Source: Anaerolineales bacterium
GTDB lineage: Bacteria; Chloroflexota; Anaerolineae; Anaerolineales; Villigracilaceae
Reading direction: 5' to 3'
Length of the DNA stretch: 64,000 nt
Assembly: GCA_016744335.1 (NCBI GenBank)
Contig: JADGEO010000016.1
Coordinates: forward strand, 1 to 64,000
The notes under the pieces were generated by a model. It was not told where the DNA came from. It ran no database searches and was given only the letters and a program-made list of their open reading frames with translations. Made by a program: the position numbers and the translations under genes. Positions 1 to 7,253 of this stretch are shown piece after piece; position 1 is the first letter of the stretch; every line of letters starts with the position of its first letter.

Positions 1-46
1 GCCGTCCTCGGCGCAGGCTTCTCTAAAACACGCCGCCGAGGACGGC
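1..46. repeat. Perfect 13-bp inverted repeat at the window edge
   Basis: Bases 1-13 (GCCGTCCTCGGCG) are the exact reverse complement of 34-46, with a 20-nt loop. The GC-rich hairpin may be part of a larger element cut by the window edge. No gene is visible between here and 246. Confidence 0.7.
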
Positions 47-108
47 GGCTAGAGCACTTATGCAAGAGGTCTATTATAAACGGTATTGCAAGATGGTTGG
101 GTGATGGA

Positions 109-193
109 TGAGCACGATGTTTACGTTTGCAATAATGTTGAGGAACGCCACGCAAGTTAAAAACGCGCGCGGTGTTCTATATCTAATAAAAAA
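109..193. repeat. Degenerate copy of the right end of a dispersed element (family R2)
   Basis: The stretch with ACGCCACGCAAGTTAAAAAC, then GCGGTGTTCTATATC and TAATAAAAAA resembles the right-hand parts of 53365-53427 and 8376-8453. Similarity was judged by eye and is imperfect. It runs into the terminator at 189. Confidence 0.45.
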
Positions 194-220
194 GCGGATT
201 GTTATGACAATCCGCTTTTT
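189..220. terminator. Bidirectional Rho-independent terminator
   Basis: A 14-bp stem (189-202 with 207-220) built on AGCGGATTGT has A-rich and T-rich flanks and a 4-nt loop TATG. It lies just past the stop of the minus-strand cytochrome b gene and would end that operon. Confidence 0.85.
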
Positions 221-246
221 CGTGAGAGGGGGGGGAACTTTCTTCT

Positions 247-855
247 TTATTCGTGTTTTTCTACTTCTTCCCAGCCTGTGAGCATTGTTTTGATGTGGCT
301 GGTGACTGTATGCCCAGTGGTTGTCATGTAGACGTGGACAATGACAAAGGCGACTAAAATATAGGCACCAATTGTGTGGATTACGGCAACATTTTTGAGT
401 ATGAAGAGGGGGAGGTTGAGATGATAAAAGTATTCTTCGTAGAGGTACATTGTCCCTGTGATGCCCATAATCGGGAGGATAAGTACCTTGAAGTTTAGGT
501 AAGTAATTTTTTGGAGAGGGTTCAATCTTGAAATCTCGGTTTTTTGGTGGGGATGAGGTTCGCCCTTTAGAATGCCTGAAGTATAGTATTTGACTTGGGA
601 GAAAATGTCCATTTTGTCGAATTTGTATTGTTTCCATTCGCCTGTGGTGAAGTAGTAAAAGAACATGGCAAAAGCTAGTAAGCCGAGTGCTATCCCGGCG
701 ATGTTATGAACTTTTACTGCTGTGTCAAAATGGATTAGGTGGTGTGTACCATGCACTGCAAAGCCAGTGAATGCGAGTGTGGCAAGAAGAAAAACTTGCG
801 TCCAATGCCAAAAACGAATGAATGTTGAGTAGATTTTTATCTTCTGTTTCGTCAT
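247..855 (-). CDS. Membrane cytochrome b (prokaryotic cytochrome b561 type)
   Basis: A 202-aa integral membrane b-type cytochrome of the cytochrome b561/formate dehydrogenase gamma class, which passes electrons between the quinone pool and a redox partner outside the membrane. Visible are about four hydrophobic helices and the usual histidines: FWHW near residue 17, HGTHHLIH, a mid-protein VHNIAG, VIHTIG and the late VHVYMTTTGH. The start has an upstream GGAAGG. It begins one base after the stop of the octahaem cytochrome gene, so the two are surely cotranscribed and probably form one quinone-linked complex. The C-terminus (TGHTVTSHIKTMLTGWEEVE) closely matches the end of the b domain fused in the 10399-13158 protein, so the two b modules are paralogues. 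Direction of electron flow cannot be read from sequence. Confidence 0.88.
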   Translation of the reverse strand: MTKQKIKIYSTFIRFWHWTQVFLLATLAFTGFAVHGTHHLIHFDTAVKVHNIAGIALGLLAFAMFFYYFTTGEWKQYKFDKMDIFSQVKYYTSGILKGEPHPHQKTEISRLNPLQKITYLNFKVLILPIMGITGTMYLYEEYFYHLNLPLFILKNVAVIHTIGAYILVAFVIVHVYMTTTGHTVTSHIKTMLTGWEEVEKHE

Positions 856-856
856 T

Positions 857-2521
857 TTAGATACCTTCCTTTTGGCTTCTCATTTTGCTACTGATATAAC
901 GCGCCAAGCCATGAATAATTACGCCGCCTAGTGTGAGGAGAATTATGGTTATGCTTATTTTATCTATGAGCGGGGTTGCGGTAATGCCGGGGATATAAAT
1001 ACCATCTACGCCTACCAAAACACCTTGATTTCGTCTGTGGCAGGAATCGCAATGGAACGCATCTTCGGCAGGGGCTACCATGTGAGCGATGGGCCAATAC
1101 ATTTCGGTTTCGATGAAGTCGTATTCTCCGCTGTACTCATGGTCTGAGTATTCCATACCGGCTGTGATGGATTTTTGCCAGTCGTAATTTTCCCAATAGG
1201 CAGTATCGTCTTTTCCGTAGACGTGCGGGGTGACGAGGGTGTTGTTTACAGAGTCGTAGGGTTGCTTGCCACGCATAATTTTGAAGGGCCAAATTCGGCT
1301 GTTGGGGTCATCTGCCGAGCCATAAATTTGGTTGACTTGTAAGATTTCTGTCCCTTCTTCAAATGGCTTCATGTTTTGATAGTCTATATTGCCATTAAAC
1401 CAAGCGTATTCGGGTTGTACATTTTCTTCCCAGATAAAATCACCTTTCTCTGCAAGATAAATATGTAAGCCATTTTCATCTTCGATGTTAATAGGATTCC
1501 CGTCTTCATCCATTTTTCCGGCAGTTGACCAATCCCACCAAGTTTTGGTTGGATAACCACCCCGAGCAAAAGTGGGAATGTGGCAAGTTTGGCAAGCAAT
1601 TTTTTCTACATGTTTATTAAGCTCTGCCGACATTTCGTTTTCTGGTGGGTGTGGGGCTAAACCATGACAATCTTCACAGGTTAATGCGTTATTTCCGTGA
1701 CCGGGAGGTGCAATTCCATCCTCATCTTTTGCTTCTACCTGATAACGACTGCCGGGAATGGCATGTGCTTGCGGTGCGTGGCAGGTGGCACAGGTAAAAT
1801 TTAAGCCTTCTGCGTCCATGTGAACGTCTAATCCGTGATCGGGCGTGATCAGCGATTGATCTAGGTCGCCGTGTTTTACGCCGTTGCCGCCTCCGCCATC
1901 AAAATGGCAAGCTCCACAAGTTTCTCTGCTGGTTTCGCCTACATTTTGGGCAACTAGGCTTAGGTCAACGGGTTCCCACATATTGCCGCTTCCGCTGGGG
2001 AATTCTTTGGCTTCGTCATAAACGGGATGCCCTGCACCAGTGGGGAGTTTCTTATACGTCCCTGTGGTGTCGTGGCAAACAAGACAGTCTACATTTTCTT
2101 CAATATTAAAATCGAAGTCTTTATCTTCCCAACCATAACCTACATGGCAAGAGGTACAACGTGGCTCATTAGACTCTATAGATTGGCAAAAATTATTAAT
2201 GACATGCTTTTTACCCAGCGTTTCGCCTGTTTGAGGATCTGTAAATTCCCATGTCCAATGCGGCGTTTCCATCACTTGCTTTGCCGCTTCGGTGTGACAA
2301 GTTAAGCATGCCGCAGTCACCTCAGGTCCAGTTGCAAAATCTTGCTGGAGTATTTCAAATTTTGAATGGTCAGCGGTAGAGTTTTGCACTTCGGGGTCGT
2401 CACCGCTTTGCAATAATTCGCTAAAAGAACCAGACGCGGCTTGGGCATTGCTCATAAAAGCCATAGAAATAGCCAAGATGCCAAGGGTTATTAAGCCGAC
2501 CATCATTTTTCTTTTTTTCAT
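857..2521 (-). CDS. Octahaem c-type cytochrome (tetrathionate reductase-like family)
   Basis: An exported octahaem cytochrome c of about 554 aa. Eight CxxCH motifs are present, the first seven at about residues 72, 122, 146, 202, 244, 282 and 310 and the eighth near 519. Order and context (CTSCHVGYGWE, CHDTTGTY, CHFDGGGGN, late MYWPIAHM before the last motif) match the octahaem tetrathionate reductase family, whose Shewanella member reduces tetrathionate, nitrite and hydroxylamine in vitro. The ATG at 2521 is preferred: it has GAGGAAA upstream and starts a Sec signal peptide ending AQA; a longer frame to 2593 has no signal-like start. A C-terminal hydrophobic helix anchors it to the membrane next to the downstream cytochrome b. 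It is a paralogue of the protein at 13461-14903. Physiological substrate unknown. Confidence 0.85.
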   Translation of the reverse strand: MKKRKMMVGLITLGILAISMAFMSNAQAASGSFSELLQSGDDPEVQNSTADHSKFEILQQDFATGPEVTAACLTCHTEAAKQVMETPHWTWEFTDPQTGETLGKKHVINNFCQSIESNEPRCTSCHVGYGWEDKDFDFNIEENVDCLVCHDTTGTYKKLPTGAGHPVYDEAKEFPSGSGNMWEPVDLSLVAQNVGETSRETCGACHFDGGGGNGVKHGDLDQSLITPDHGLDVHMDAEGLNFTCATCHAPQAHAIPGSRYQVEAKDEDGIAPPGHGNNALTCEDCHGLAPHPPENEMSAELNKHVEKIACQTCHIPTFARGGYPTKTWWDWSTAGKMDEDGNPINIEDENGLHIYLAEKGDFIWEENVQPEYAWFNGNIDYQNMKPFEEGTEILQVNQIYGSADDPNSRIWPFKIMRGKQPYDSVNNTLVTPHVYGKDDTAYWENYDWQKSITAGMEYSDHEYSGEYDFIETEMYWPIAHMVAPAEDAFHCDSCHRRNQGVLVGVDGIYIPGITATPLIDKISITIILLTLGGVIIHGLARYISSKMRSQKEGI

Positions 2522-2748
2522 GAACATTTTCCTCATTATCTTTTGATTTGCGCAAAGATGAGCAGATAGTATCCAATTTTCTTTAGAGAACACTGTTTGG
2601 GCAAGCTGATCTTTACTTTATAAATGACAGGGAGATATAGGATAAAAACTTCTGTGAGATTATACACTACTTTAGGTGACATATATCATATTTGTCGTGA
2701 TTTATGTCCTTGAAAGTGGTTGGTGGCAATTCGCCACTTTTATTATTT

Positions 2749-2793
2749 GTTCTTTTTGTTCTTTTTGTTCTTTTTGTTCTTTTTGTTCTTTTT
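2749..2793. repeat. Five perfect tandem copies of a 9-bp unit GTTCTTTTT
   Basis: The unit starts at 2749, 2758, 2767, 2776 and 2785 without a mismatch and is followed by a partial unit. It lies in the 546-bp gap between the octahaem cytochrome gene and the PadR gene. Being outside genes, copy number could vary by slippage. Confidence 0.95.
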
Positions 2794-2842
2794 GTTAAAT
2801 TTGTGGGATATAACTCTTTTTAACGATGGCGGAAAGGGGATG

Positions 2843-2925
2843 CACGACCGCAACATACTTGTTTTGGGCTGGGGTGCTAAATCGTGATCGGGTTTTTGGC
2901 GTGAGCAGAAAAAACTTCACGCCGC
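2843..2925. repeat. Degenerate copy of dispersed element R2
   Basis: CGACCGCAACATACTTG followed by TTTTGGGCTGGGGTG matches the left-end consensus seen at 21535 and 53236. It is followed by a hairpin GGCGTGA...TCACGCC (about 2898-2924). No gene is convincing in this part of the gap. Confidence 0.5.
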
Positions 2926-3002
2926 ACAGGAGTTTGAGGCAAAATCCCAAATTTGAGATACGCATGCCGCGGCACTTTATCCCAATATCTCATATTTCAA
3001 AA

Positions 3003-3038
3003 ACATCTATTGACAAAGTGTCAGTAGAGATGTATAGT
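3003..3038 (+). promoter_or_regulatory. Promoter with overlapping dyad, probable PadR operator
   Basis: TTGACA (3010-3015), a 17-bp spacer and TATAGT (3033-3038) form a near-consensus sigma70-type promoter about 30 bp before the PadR start. Nested dyads cover it: TGACA-AAG-TGTCA (3011-3023) inside ACATCT...AGATGT (3003-3008 with 3027-3032). PadR proteins commonly bind ATGT/ACAT-type dyads, so autoregulation is the simple reading (inference). Confidence 0.75.
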
Positions 3039-3067
3039 ATATATATTGAGATTGGAGGAGGTGGTTT

Positions 3068-3475
3068 ATGGTAGGAAGAGGTCAAAATCAAGGTCGTGGA
3101 AGCGGCAGAGGGCGCGGAGCTGGCAGGGGGCGTGGACGAAGGGCTCAGCGGCGTGGCGTGCGGGGGTTTTTACGTCCTTGTTTATTAGTGACGCTTTCAC
3201 AGGGTGAGGGGCATGGCTACAGCATGTTAGATGAACTGGAAAAATTTGGCTTCGACAAAGAAGCCGTAGACCCAAGTTTGGTCTATAGAGCCTTGCGAGA
3301 TATGGAATCTGCGGGCTGGGTCTCCTCCTCTTGGGGCGATGAAAGCCAAGGTCCCAGACGGCGTGTTTATCAGATTTTGCCCGAAGGTACGACGCACCTA
3401 GAAGAATGGGCAACAGATTTGCGCCGAGCGCGAGATGAGATCAATCAATTATTAAATGTTTACGAAAAAATATAA
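3068..3475 (+). CDS. PadR-family transcriptional regulator with Gly/Arg-rich N-terminus
   Basis: A 135-aa winged-helix regulator. From about residue 33 the PadR core is clear: FLRPCLLVTLSQGEGHGYSM, then PSLVYRALRDMESAGWV and the wing GPRRRVYQILPEG, ending in a dimerisation helix. The first 30 residues are an unusual run of GRG repeats that could add nonspecific nucleic-acid binding. A strong GGAGG precedes the ATG. It is the first gene of the plus-strand Fe-S/NifX cluster and has a promoter with a dyad just upstream, so it probably controls that cluster. Effector unknown; one Cys is present in the core. Confidence 0.85.
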   Translation: MVGRGQNQGRGSGRGRGAGRGRGRRAQRRGVRGFLRPCLLVTLSQGEGHGYSMLDELEKFGFDKEAVDPSLVYRALRDMESAGWVSSSWGDESQGPRRRVYQILPEGTTHLEEWATDLRRARDEINQLLNVYEKI

Positions 3476-3489
3476 AAAGGAGGCATAAA

Positions 3490-3762
3490 ATGCCAAATAC
3501 AGATAGAACAGGTCCAAGAGGGGAAGGGGCGATGACTGGTCAGAAAATGGGCAGATGCTCAGGAAATAATACTGAGAATGCCCGTGGCTTTGGACGCGGA
3601 TTTGGTCGCGGTCAAGGGCGTGGAGGGTTTCGCTCTACTGGAGGACGAGGCTGGGGCAGAGGAGCTAACTTTTCTTCGCAAGAAAGCGGAGCGAGTAGTT
3701 TGGACGCGATTTTAGGTACCTTAGAAAATATTCTTGCAAAACTTGATAAGTCAGAAAAATAA
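3490..3762 (+). CDS. DUF5320 family Gly/Arg-rich small protein
   Basis: A 90-aa protein opening with the DUF5320 pattern (P..DRTGPRGEGAMTGQKMGRC), a central run of GRGFGRGQGRGG repeats and a short C-terminal amphipathic helix (LDAILGTLENILAKLDKSEK). This family typically sits beside NifX-like and ferredoxin-containing ATPase genes in anaerobes, as here; its function is not known. A perfect AAGGAGG lies 8 bp before the ATG and the gene starts 14 bp after the PadR stop. The GR-rich tract resembles that of the preceding PadR protein, which may be shared function or low-complexity convergence. Confidence 0.75.
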   Translation: MPNTDRTGPRGEGAMTGQKMGRCSGNNTENARGFGRGFGRGQGRGGFRSTGGRGWGRGANFSSQESGASSLDAILGTLENILAKLDKSEK

Positions 3763-3839
3763 AAACTGCGGAGCAGAGATTGGGAGTTCGGTATCCCTGA
3801 TTCCTGATCATCTGCTCCCTAATCACAAAAGGACAAATT

Positions 3840-4199
3840 ATGAAAATAGCAATTTCTTCACATGATGGAAAAAAAGACACAGAATTCAGCACTCGTTTTG
3901 GGCGTTGTGATTTCTTTGTTTTCGTAGATTCAGAAACAGGTGTTTGGGAAACCAAGCCAAATCCTGCTAAAAGTGCAAGTGGTGGTGCCGGACCCCAAGC
4001 TGTTCAGTTTCTTGCCGAAAATGGCGTAGAAGCAACAATTACAGGGCGTTATGGTCCTAATGCTTATACAACACTTGAAGCCGCTGGCATTAGAGCCTTT
4101 GCCGCCAAAGAGGGAACGCCAGAAGTGTTATTAGAGAAATTTTTAGCCGAAGAGCTGGAAGAAGTTGATTCAGCGACTGGCAAAGAGATGCACCATTAA
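3840..4199 (+). CDS. NifX/NifB-type dinitrogenase cofactor-binding domain protein
   Basis: A 119-aa single-domain protein of the NifX/NafY/NifB C-terminal fold that binds Fe-S or FeMo-cofactor precursors. Visible landmarks are MKIAISSHDG, the FGRCDFF motif with the family Cys, GGAGPQAVQFLAENGVEATITG and the closing ALEAAGIRAF. No nitrogenase genes are present, so a role in handling another Fe-S cofactor with the downstream ATPases is more likely than nitrogen fixation. AAAGGAC precedes the ATG. It follows DUF5320 by 77 bp. Confidence 0.85.
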   Translation: MKIAISSHDGKKDTEFSTRFGRCDFFVFVDSETGVWETKPNPAKSASGGAGPQAVQFLAENGVEATITGRYGPNAYTTLEAAGIRAFAAKEGTPEVLLEKFLAEELEEVDSATGKEMHH

Positions 4200-4236
4200 G
4201 AATAGTTTCAAGTAAATAATTCAACCTAAATTCGTG

Positions 4237-4278
4237 TTGCGTATTGCGTAAAAAAATTACGTAATACGCAATACGCAA
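4237..4278. repeat. 14-bp perfect palindrome in operon spacer
   Basis: TTGCGTATTGCGTA (4237-4250) and TACGCAATACGCAA (4265-4278) are exact reverse complements across a 14-nt loop. It sits between the first NifX gene and the first ATPase gene. It is one of many spacer palindromes in this window. Confidence 0.85.
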
Positions 4279-4287
4279 TATAAAACT

Positions 4288-5151
4288 ATGATCATAGCAA
4301 TTGCCAGCGGCAAGGGCGGCACAGGAAAGACAACCATCGCTACCGCCCTCGCCCAAACTCTCTCTGAAAGAGAAGAAAACATATCTTTTCTAGATTGTGA
4401 TGTTGAAGCACCTAACGCACATATTTTTTTGAAACCTGATTTCACAGAAAAAAAAGATGTTGAGATGCTAATTCCCGAAGTTGATGATGATTTATGTACC
4501 GGGTGCGGACGTTGTGCAGAAGTTTGCCAATTCCATGCCATTGTCGTTTTAGGCGGGAAAACCCTTGTCTTCCCCGAAATGTGTCATGGTTGTGGGAGTT
4601 GTACCCTCGTTTGCCCAGAAGATGCGATTACAGAAGTCCCCCAAGTTTTAGGCGCATTAAAAGGTGGGCTTACGCCAGAAGGCATTAATTTTGCACACGG
4701 TTTGTTGAACGTTGGCGAGCCAATGGCTGTGCCTGTGATTACCAAGCTCAAAAATTGGGATGAACGTATCTCTGCAGAGGTCGTTATTGTAGATTCTCCT
4801 CCGGGTGCATCTTGCCCAGTTGTAGAATCTCTGCGCGGGTCTGATTTCATTATCTTAGTCACAGAGCCAACTCCCTTTGGCTTACACGATTTAGGGCAAG
4901 CCTATCAACTAACGAAAGAGATAAACGTCCCTGCCGGGGTCATTATTAATCGAGATGGGGTAGGCGACAAAAAAGTTGGTGCCTATTGCGAAGAAAATGA
5001 TATTCCCGTGCTAATGCGTATTCCACTAGAGCGCGAGATTGGTGAGGCGATTGCACAGGGGAAGTCTTTACTAGAAGTTCGCCCGAAATATAAAAAAGAA
5101 TTCCTAAATTTATATACAGAAATTCAGGAATTAGCGGGGGAGGCAAGATGA
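4288..5151 (+). CDS. MinD/ParA-like P-loop ATPase with inserted 2x[4Fe-4S] ferredoxin domain
   Basis: A 287-aa cytosolic ATPase of the Mrp/MinD class. The deviant Walker A GKGGTGKT is at residues 8-15. Two ferredoxin motifs are inserted near residues 70-110 (CTGCGRCAEVC and CHGCGSCTLVC), followed by a MinD switch (IVDSPPGASCPV). Such proteins occur as tandem pairs beside NifX and DUF59 genes in anaerobes and are presumed to bind or transfer Fe-S clusters using ATP; substrate unknown. The stop overlaps the next start by 4 bp (ATGA), so the pair is translationally coupled and may form a heterodimer. The start lacks a strong Shine-Dalgarno and follows a palindromic spacer. Confidence 0.88.
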   Translation: MIIAIASGKGGTGKTTIATALAQTLSEREENISFLDCDVEAPNAHIFLKPDFTEKKDVEMLIPEVDDDLCTGCGRCAEVCQFHAIVVLGGKTLVFPEMCHGCGSCTLVCPEDAITEVPQVLGALKGGLTPEGINFAHGLLNVGEPMAVPVITKLKNWDERISAEVVIVDSPPGASCPVVESLRGSDFIILVTEPTPFGLHDLGQAYQLTKEINVPAGVIINRDGVGDKKVGAYCEENDIPVLMRIPLEREIGEAIAQGKSLLEVRPKYKKEFLNLYTEIQELAGEAR

Positions 5152-6053
5152 AACAATTAGTCATTCTCAGCGGAAAAGGCGGCACAGGTAAAACCAGCGT
5201 CACCTCCGCGTTTGCTCACTTATCATCTTTGGGTGATTTAGCTTCAAAAGTTGTCTTCGCAGATGCAGATGTAGATGCCTCTAACCTAGAGCTAGTCCTT
5301 GCACCTAAAAATACTGAAGAAGAAGAATTCTGGGGCGGTCAAATTGCCCTAATTGATGCAGATACCTGCACGGGCTGTGGTATTTGTGAAGAAGTTTGTC
5401 GCTTTGACGCTGTTCACGAAGATGGTGCAGTTTTTCTTGTTGACCCAATCGCTTGTGATGGTTGCGCCGCCTGTGTTTATCAATGCCCTGTAGATGCAAT
5501 CACTATGCACGAGCAAAACGCGGGCAAATGGTTTCGCTCCGATAGTCGCTATGGCACTTTATTCCACGCCGCACTTCGACCCGCACATGAAAATTCGGGC
5601 AAGCTGGTTACGCTTGTCAAACAACAGGCGCGGCTCTTAGCCCTAGATGAAGATTACGACCTTGTTCTGGTAGATGGTCCCCCCGGTATCGGTTGCCCCG
5701 TTATCTCCGCCACATCGGGTGCAGATTTAGCTCTAATCGTAGCCGAGCCAACCGCGGCAGGCGTGCACGATATGCACCGCGTGCTAGAAACCACCTCACA
5801 TTTTGATGTTCCTGCCCTAGTTTGCATCAATAAAGCCGATGTATATCCGAAAGGAGCGGCAGAAATCAAAGAATTTTGTCGTGCGCAAGATATTCAAATG
5901 ATTGGCGAAATTCCCTTCGATGTTTCTGTTACAGAAGCAATGGTGCAAGGGCAACCCGTCACAGATTTTCTTCCTAATTCGCCCTCTAGCCAAGCTATAG
6001 TAAAAATTTGGGATAAAGTTGTCAAAGAAATGCAACTGGATGGTGTCTCATGA
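5148..6053 (+). CDS. Second MinD/ParA-like ATPase with inserted 2x[4Fe-4S] domain
   Basis: A 301-aa paralogue of the preceding ATPase. Walker A GKGGTGKT begins near residue 9, the DADVDASNLE switch follows, two ferredoxin motifs are inserted (CTGCGICEEVC and CDGCAACVYQC) and the second switch reads VDGPPGIGCPV. Coupling through 4-bp overlaps at both ends (upstream ATPase, downstream DUF59) argues for a stoichiometric complex. The conserved Cys after PPG in both copies may be an extra cluster ligand (inference). Function within Fe-S or metallocofactor assembly is supported only by family and context. Confidence 0.88.
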   Translation: MKQLVILSGKGGTGKTSVTSAFAHLSSLGDLASKVVFADADVDASNLELVLAPKNTEEEEFWGGQIALIDADTCTGCGICEEVCRFDAVHEDGAVFLVDPIACDGCAACVYQCPVDAITMHEQNAGKWFRSDSRYGTLFHAALRPAHENSGKLVTLVKQQARLLALDEDYDLVLVDGPPGIGCPVISATSGADLALIVAEPTAAGVHDMHRVLETTSHFDVPALVCINKADVYPKGAAEIKEFCRAQDIQMIGEIPFDVSVTEAMVQGQPVTDFLPNSPSSQAIVKIWDKVVKEMQLDGVS

Positions 6054-6340
6054 GTGATAAAAATTTAGAAGAAGCAATCATTTCACGTTTGCGCCTAGTC
6101 ATCGATCCCGAAACCTACGCGGACGTTGTCCGAATGCGGCTTGTCGAAAACCTTGAAATCGAAGAAGATGGACTGGTAAAATATACCTTTCGCCCCTCTT
6201 CGCCCGTTTGCCCTATCGCCGTCTCGCTTGCCCAACAAATCAAGCAAGCGGTAGCGGAAGTTTCTGGGGTAAAATCTCAAGAAATCACTGTAGATGGCTA
6301 TGTGGGTGCGGAAGAATTAACATTCTTAATTAATAAATAG
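6050..6340 (+). CDS. DUF59/MIP18-family Fe-S assembly protein
   Basis: A 96-aa protein of the DUF59 (MIP18, SufT/PaaD-like) family: RLRLVIDPETYADVVRMRLV and the Cys-containing FRPSSPVCPIAVSLAQQIKQA. DUF59 domains act in Fe-S cluster delivery and are often fused to or beside Mrp-type ATPases. Here the gene overlaps the second ATPase by 4 bp, as in that pattern. It is distinct from the second DUF59 protein beside SufR (22976-23323), so two DUF59 systems coexist. Confidence 0.85.
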   Translation: MSDKNLEEAIISRLRLVIDPETYADVVRMRLVENLEIEEDGLVKYTFRPSSPVCPIAVSLAQQIKQAVAEVSGVKSQEITVDGYVGAEELTFLINK

Positions 6341-6495
6341 GATTTTAGGATGTGTTGCCGCACCGCGCGTGACCTCAACTTGTGTGCTTTCGGTCAGCTT
6401 GGTGCGGTGGCGTAAACGTGTTTCTCGCCACACAGAAGCTCGGATTCAGCATTCAAGCCTAAAACAAGTGCGTCTCGGCAATTCATCATTTATAA

Positions 6496-6513
6496 CGCAA
6501 GATAAATCTTGCG
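6496..6513. repeat. Short hairpin CGCAAGAT/ATCTTGCG
   Basis: An 8-bp perfect stem with a 2-nt loop lies in the 208-bp spacer between the DUF59 gene and the second NifX gene. The spacer also carries degenerate dispersed-repeat text; no promoter is convincing. Confidence 0.6.
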
Positions 6514-6548
6514 CTACAGATTATTCAACCAATCAGGAGAATTAAGCT

Positions 6549-6929
6549 ATGCGTATTGCAATTTCAGTAGAAAAAAAGAACGATTTAGATAGCACCGTAG
6601 CCCATCATTTTGGGCGTTGTCCATTTTTTGCCATTGTAGATGTTGAAGGAACAGAAATTCAGACAATTGAAGTTATAGAGAATCCCTTCTTCTCTGGGCA
6701 TGAAGTCGGTGAAGTGCCTGGCTTTATCAAAGAGCAAAAAGTAGATGTGATGTTAAGCGGCGGCATGGGTGGGCGCGCTATTCAGTTCTTCAAAGAATTA
6801 GATATTGAAGCCTCTACGGGTGCTGATGGCACTGTTCGCTCTGCTCTCAAAGGTTATTTTGGTGGTGAGTTGAGTGAAGCCGCGCCTTGTGTTGAAAGTG
6901 TTGAGCATGGGCACGAAGATGAGCACTAA
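6549..6929 (+). CDS. Second NifX/NifB-type cofactor-binding protein
   Basis: A 126-aa NifX-fold protein with the FGRCPFF motif, GHEVGEVPGFIKEQKVDVMLSGG and the ending GGELSEAAPCVESVEHGHEDEH, a His/Glu-rich tail that could bind metal. It has a good GGAG before the ATG and sits 208 bp after DUF59. It differs enough from the 3840 copy that they probably bind different states or partners. No nitrogenase is nearby. Confidence 0.85.
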   Translation: MRIAISVEKKNDLDSTVAHHFGRCPFFAIVDVEGTEIQTIEVIENPFFSGHEVGEVPGFIKEQKVDVMLSGGMGGRAIQFFKELDIEASTGADGTVRSALKGYFGGELSEAAPCVESVEHGHEDEH

Positions 6930-7121
6930 AGGTGAAAAAAAATGGTAGTTCTAAAGTAGCTGATAAGCTTTTTCGTAGAAAGGGAGTTTGGAGTCTACTG
7001 ATTTTGGTTTTTTGCTAAAAACCTGAAATCGGGAGATTGCGGACTCTAGGCTATCACTTATTTGAAGATCACTATTAGGAAAGAAATATTTTAAATATAT
7101 AGGACACCTTGAGAATAAGGG

Positions 7122-7210
7122 CTTAGGAAGAAATAACTTATACATTTGAATCCCCAAATTTGAGTAAGATATGCTTCAAATGTATGAGTTATATAATTTT
7201 CTTTCCTAAG
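7122..7210 (-). repeat. 89-bp palindromic element, family R1, copy A
   Basis: Ends are CTTAGGAAG and CTTTCCTAAG. Inner arms ATAACTTATACATTTGAA and TTCAAATGTATGAGTTAT pair with one mismatch in 18. The reverse complement aligns over its whole length with copies at 14937-15025 and 61565-61653, all exactly 89 bp. Flanks extend the symmetry (GGACACCTT near 7102 with AAGGTGTTC near 7213). The 324-bp gap 6930-7253 shows nothing else convincing. Confidence 0.85.
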
Positions 7211-7253
7211 CAAAGGTGTTCTGTATATTGCTTCAAAGGTGCGGAGGGTAAAA

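Noticed and set aside
2749..2793. Five regular repeats considered as CRISPR
   Set aside because: Units are 9 bp, contiguous and without spacers; no cas genes are present.
2826..3074. 82-codon plus-strand frame before the PadR gene
   Set aside because: It translates repeat and promoter sequence and overlaps the PadR start; no coding signature.
3840..6929. Reading the NifX proteins as evidence of nitrogen fixation
   Set aside because: No nifHDK, nifEN or nifB radical SAM gene is present; NifX-fold proteins are widespread in non-fixing anaerobes.
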